A program made the translations under genes and the position numbers. A model generated the notes under the pieces. It ran no database searches. It saw only the letters and a program-made list of their open reading frames with translations, and had not been told where the DNA came from. This document shows positions 5,310 through 6,716 of a stretch of DNA of 6,716 nt, piece by piece (the stretch's first letter is position 1; every line of letters starts with the position of its first letter). Origin of the DNA: an uncultured Solobacterium sp. (GTDB lineage Bacteria > Bacillota_I > Bacilli_A > Erysipelotrichales > Erysipelotrichaceae); assembly GCA_905235315.1 (NCBI GenBank), contig CAJOLG010000123.1, positions 1 through 6,716 on the forward strand. Direction: 5' to 3'.

Positions 5310-6061
5310 ACATTTATCTATTTTCACATGATGTTCTGATGAAAGATGATACTCCGGCAGATGGTGCGATCGATCTCATGCGCCATCTTTGTAAAGTGCA
5401 GTATCCGTTTCTGATTCTGAGTGACCGATCTCTCCATTCGCGCAACCGGATGGCTGACCGAATGTATGAAATCGGGTTTCCGCTGTTTTCAGAAGATGTT
5501 TTTTATACTTCCACAATGGCGGCAGTAGATGCGATTCGTTCCAATTATCCGGATCGAAACCGCGCCATGGTAGTCGGATCCGAGTTCATGAAGCGCCTGG
5601 TCCAAAGGGGAGGATTCCTGATGGATCATGAACATCCGCACTGGCTTTTTGTCGGTACACAGCGGGATGCGACTTACCGTGATTACAGTCTTGCGCTGCA
5701 GGCCGTAATGAACGGAGCTGTGATTATTTCCGTCAGTGATTCGAAGTTTGAATATCTGAGAAGAACACCGCAGCTTGGTTCCGGCTCGGTTGCGATGATG
5801 CTGGAATACGCTTCCGGTACGGAAGCGCTTGTGTCCGGATGGTCCAGTTCGGTCATGATCAAAAAGGGTCTCCGCTATATCGGCGCGGATCCGGATCAGG
5901 CGCTGTTCGTCAGTAATAATCTTGAGACCGAAATTGCCTCCGCCCATGCGGCAGGGGTAGAAACCGTCTATGTGCTCGGTGAAAACCGTTATGAAGACCT
6001 CAGTTCCAGCAACATCCATCCGACGTATGTCGTGGATTCCCTGAAAGGTTTATCTGTCTGA
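5303..6061 (+). CDS. NagD-type HAD-IIA family protein, apparent pseudoenzyme
   Basis: The 252 residues follow the NagD/HAD-IIA fold along their whole length. They include FLILSDRS (36-43, the motif II region), VFYTSTMAAV (66-75), FVGTQRDATYRDYSLALQA (116-134, the usual VGxDxxxTY cap region), LGSGSVAMMLEYASG (158-172), ALFVSNNLETEI (200-211) and AHAAGVETVYVLGE (214-227). Active members are phosphatases that use an Asp nucleophile and Mg2+. Here the FDLDG signature reads FSHDV, with the nucleophile replaced by S8 and only D10 kept. The motif III Lys (usually GKP) is replaced by W180 in SGWSS. The usual VGDxxxTD reads VSNNLETE, with the Mg-binding Asp positions now N205 and E210. These changes should abolish ordinary HAD phosphatase chemistry while keeping the fold, so a binding or regulatory role is an inference. 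No signal peptide is seen, so it is probably cytoplasmic. It is transcribed away from the phosphoesterase gene. Confidence 0.88.
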   Translation: MKNIYLFSHDVLMKDDTPADGAIDLMRHLCKVQYPFLILSDRSLHSRNRMADRMYEIGFPLFSEDVFYTSTMAAVDAIRSNYPDRNRAMVVGSEFMKRLVQRGGFLMDHEHPHWLFVGTQRDATYRDYSLALQAVMNGAVIISVSDSKFEYLRRTPQLGSGSVAMMLEYASGTEALVSGWSSSVMIKKGLRYIGADPDQALFVSNNLETEIASAHAAGVETVYVLGENRYEDLSSSNIHPTYVVDSLKGLSV

Positions 6062-6716
6062 GGCAGCACAGAGACTGAGAAATTCCGCCGCAAGTCTGAC
6101 CTGCGCAGGCGAATTCTTCATCAGTTCCGGATGCCACTGGACCGCAAGGATGCGGTCTTTTTCAATTCCTTCGATGATCCCGTCCGGTGCGTACGCGCTT
6201 ACCGTAAACCCCGGTGCGGGTATATCCACAGCCTGATGATGATAACTGTTTACCCGTGTGACCTTTCCGAACAGGTCATACATTCTGGTTCCGGGGACGA
6301 AGTTCAGCGCATGCAGGGTTTCTCCCGTCACTTCATCAGCCGGTGCGGTTTTCTGGTTATGTTCACTTCCGATTACGGAGGGAATATCCTGAATCAGGGT
6401 GCCGCCTTCCGCTGCGTTGATCAGCTGAATCCCCCGGCAGATTCCGAATACGGGTTTCCCACAGTCACGAAACGCGGTATAAAGCCGGAGATCTGTATCA
6501 TCATATTCCCGAGGTTCGCGGTCATACTGTCCTTCCTCTTCTTCGCCGTAAATCTGCGGGTCAATATCATTTCCGCCCGCAATCAGAAGTCCGTCCATAT
6601 ACGAAGCGGCTGCCGAATCACAGAGCGGAAGTATCAGCGGGAGAACCGGAATTCCGGCAGACTGAAGATATCGGATATAGTCATTGATACAATAACCGGC
6701 ATCGTGGTGAAATACT
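6050..6716 (-). CDS. Peptidase C26 / gamma-glutamyl-GABA hydrolase-type class I amidotransferase (5' end outside window)
   Basis: The open frame runs from the stop at 6050 to the right edge, giving 221 visible residues. About 15-30 N-terminal residues are missing compared with the family length (roughly 235-255). The visible start reads VFHHDAGYCINDYIRYLQSA. It leads into GIPVLPLILP and MDGLLIAGGNDIDP, the usual entry to the domain, so the Met at 6598 is internal. Catalytic residues are intact: the nucleophile Cys in GICRGIQ (codon 6437-6439), and the His and Glu of QWHPE (codons 6131-6133 and 6125-6127). VNSYHHQAV is also typical. Relatives such as PuuD hydrolyse gamma-glutamyl amides of GABA or similar small molecules. 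No putrescine-pathway genes are visible nearby, so the substrate is open and no symbol is given. Its 3' end overlaps the HAD gene tail-to-tail by 12 bases. Confidence 0.92.
   Translation of the reverse strand, partial: VFHHDAGYCINDYIRYLQSAGIPVLPLILPLCDSAAASYMDGLLIAGGNDIDPQIYGEEEEGQYDREPREYDDTDLRLYTAFRDCGKPVFGICRGIQLINAAEGGTLIQDIPSVIGSEHNQKTAPADEVTGETLHALNFVPGTRMYDLFGKVTRVNSYHHQAVDIPAPGFTVSAYAPDGIIEGIEKDRILAVQWHPELMKNSPAQVRLAAEFLSLCAASDR

Noticed and set aside
6021..6032. Small inverted repeat CGAC-GTAT-GTCG, considered as a terminator for the amidotransferase gene
   Set aside because: The stem is only four pairs with no T tract on the - strand, and it is explained by HAD gene codons.
6100..6109. 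Perfect palindrome CCTGCGCAGG just after the HAD gene, considered as a terminator
   Set aside because: It has no room for a loop and no T tract after it. It lies within the amidotransferase coding sequence and is probably chance.

Overview
The window reads as chromosomal housekeeping DNA from a member of the Bacillota, in the broad Bacilli sense. The order ezrA, nifZ-type cysteine desulfurase, thiI is the arrangement known from Bacillus subtilis, and EzrA is a division protein of that lineage. Base composition looks roughly balanced (about half G+C by eye). Together with a fairly divergent EzrA, this would fit an Erysipelotrichales-type organism, but that placement is an inference. There are no mobile elements, CRISPR arrays, tRNA or rRNA genes in the window. 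It is densely coded, with no gene-free stretch longer than about 60 bases.

Bases 26-4303 (+ strand) form one tightly packed operon. It holds ezrA (broken by a one-base frameshift near 1256-1262), a cysteine desulfurase that starts inside the end of ezrA, thiI that starts inside the end of the desulfurase, and an 82-residue protein of unknown function whose Shine-Dalgarno touches the thiI stop codon. The desulfurase and ThiI are the sulfur donor and the tRNA thiolation enzyme that together make 4-thiouridine in tRNA. A strong hairpin at 4313-4340, with A and T tracts on its two sides, ends this operon and can also end the opposing gene.

Bases 4362-6061 hold two divergent genes that share a 59-base start region with overlapping promoter-like elements. 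On the - strand is a membrane-anchored calcineurin-like metallophosphoesterase. On the + strand is a NagD-type (HAD-IIA) protein. Both folds are easy to recognise and both reading frames are intact, yet both carry substitutions at core catalytic positions. The HAD protein has lost essentially its whole catalytic set. The phosphoesterase has lost its catalytic His and has two metal ligands changed to Asp. This pair of apparent pseudo-phosphatases is the least ordinary thing in the window.

Bases 6050-6716 (- strand) hold most of a class I glutamine amidotransferase-like peptidase C26 (gamma-glutamyl-GABA hydrolase type). Its catalytic residues are intact and its N-terminus runs off the window. 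Its 3' end overlaps the 3' end of the HAD gene by 12 bases.
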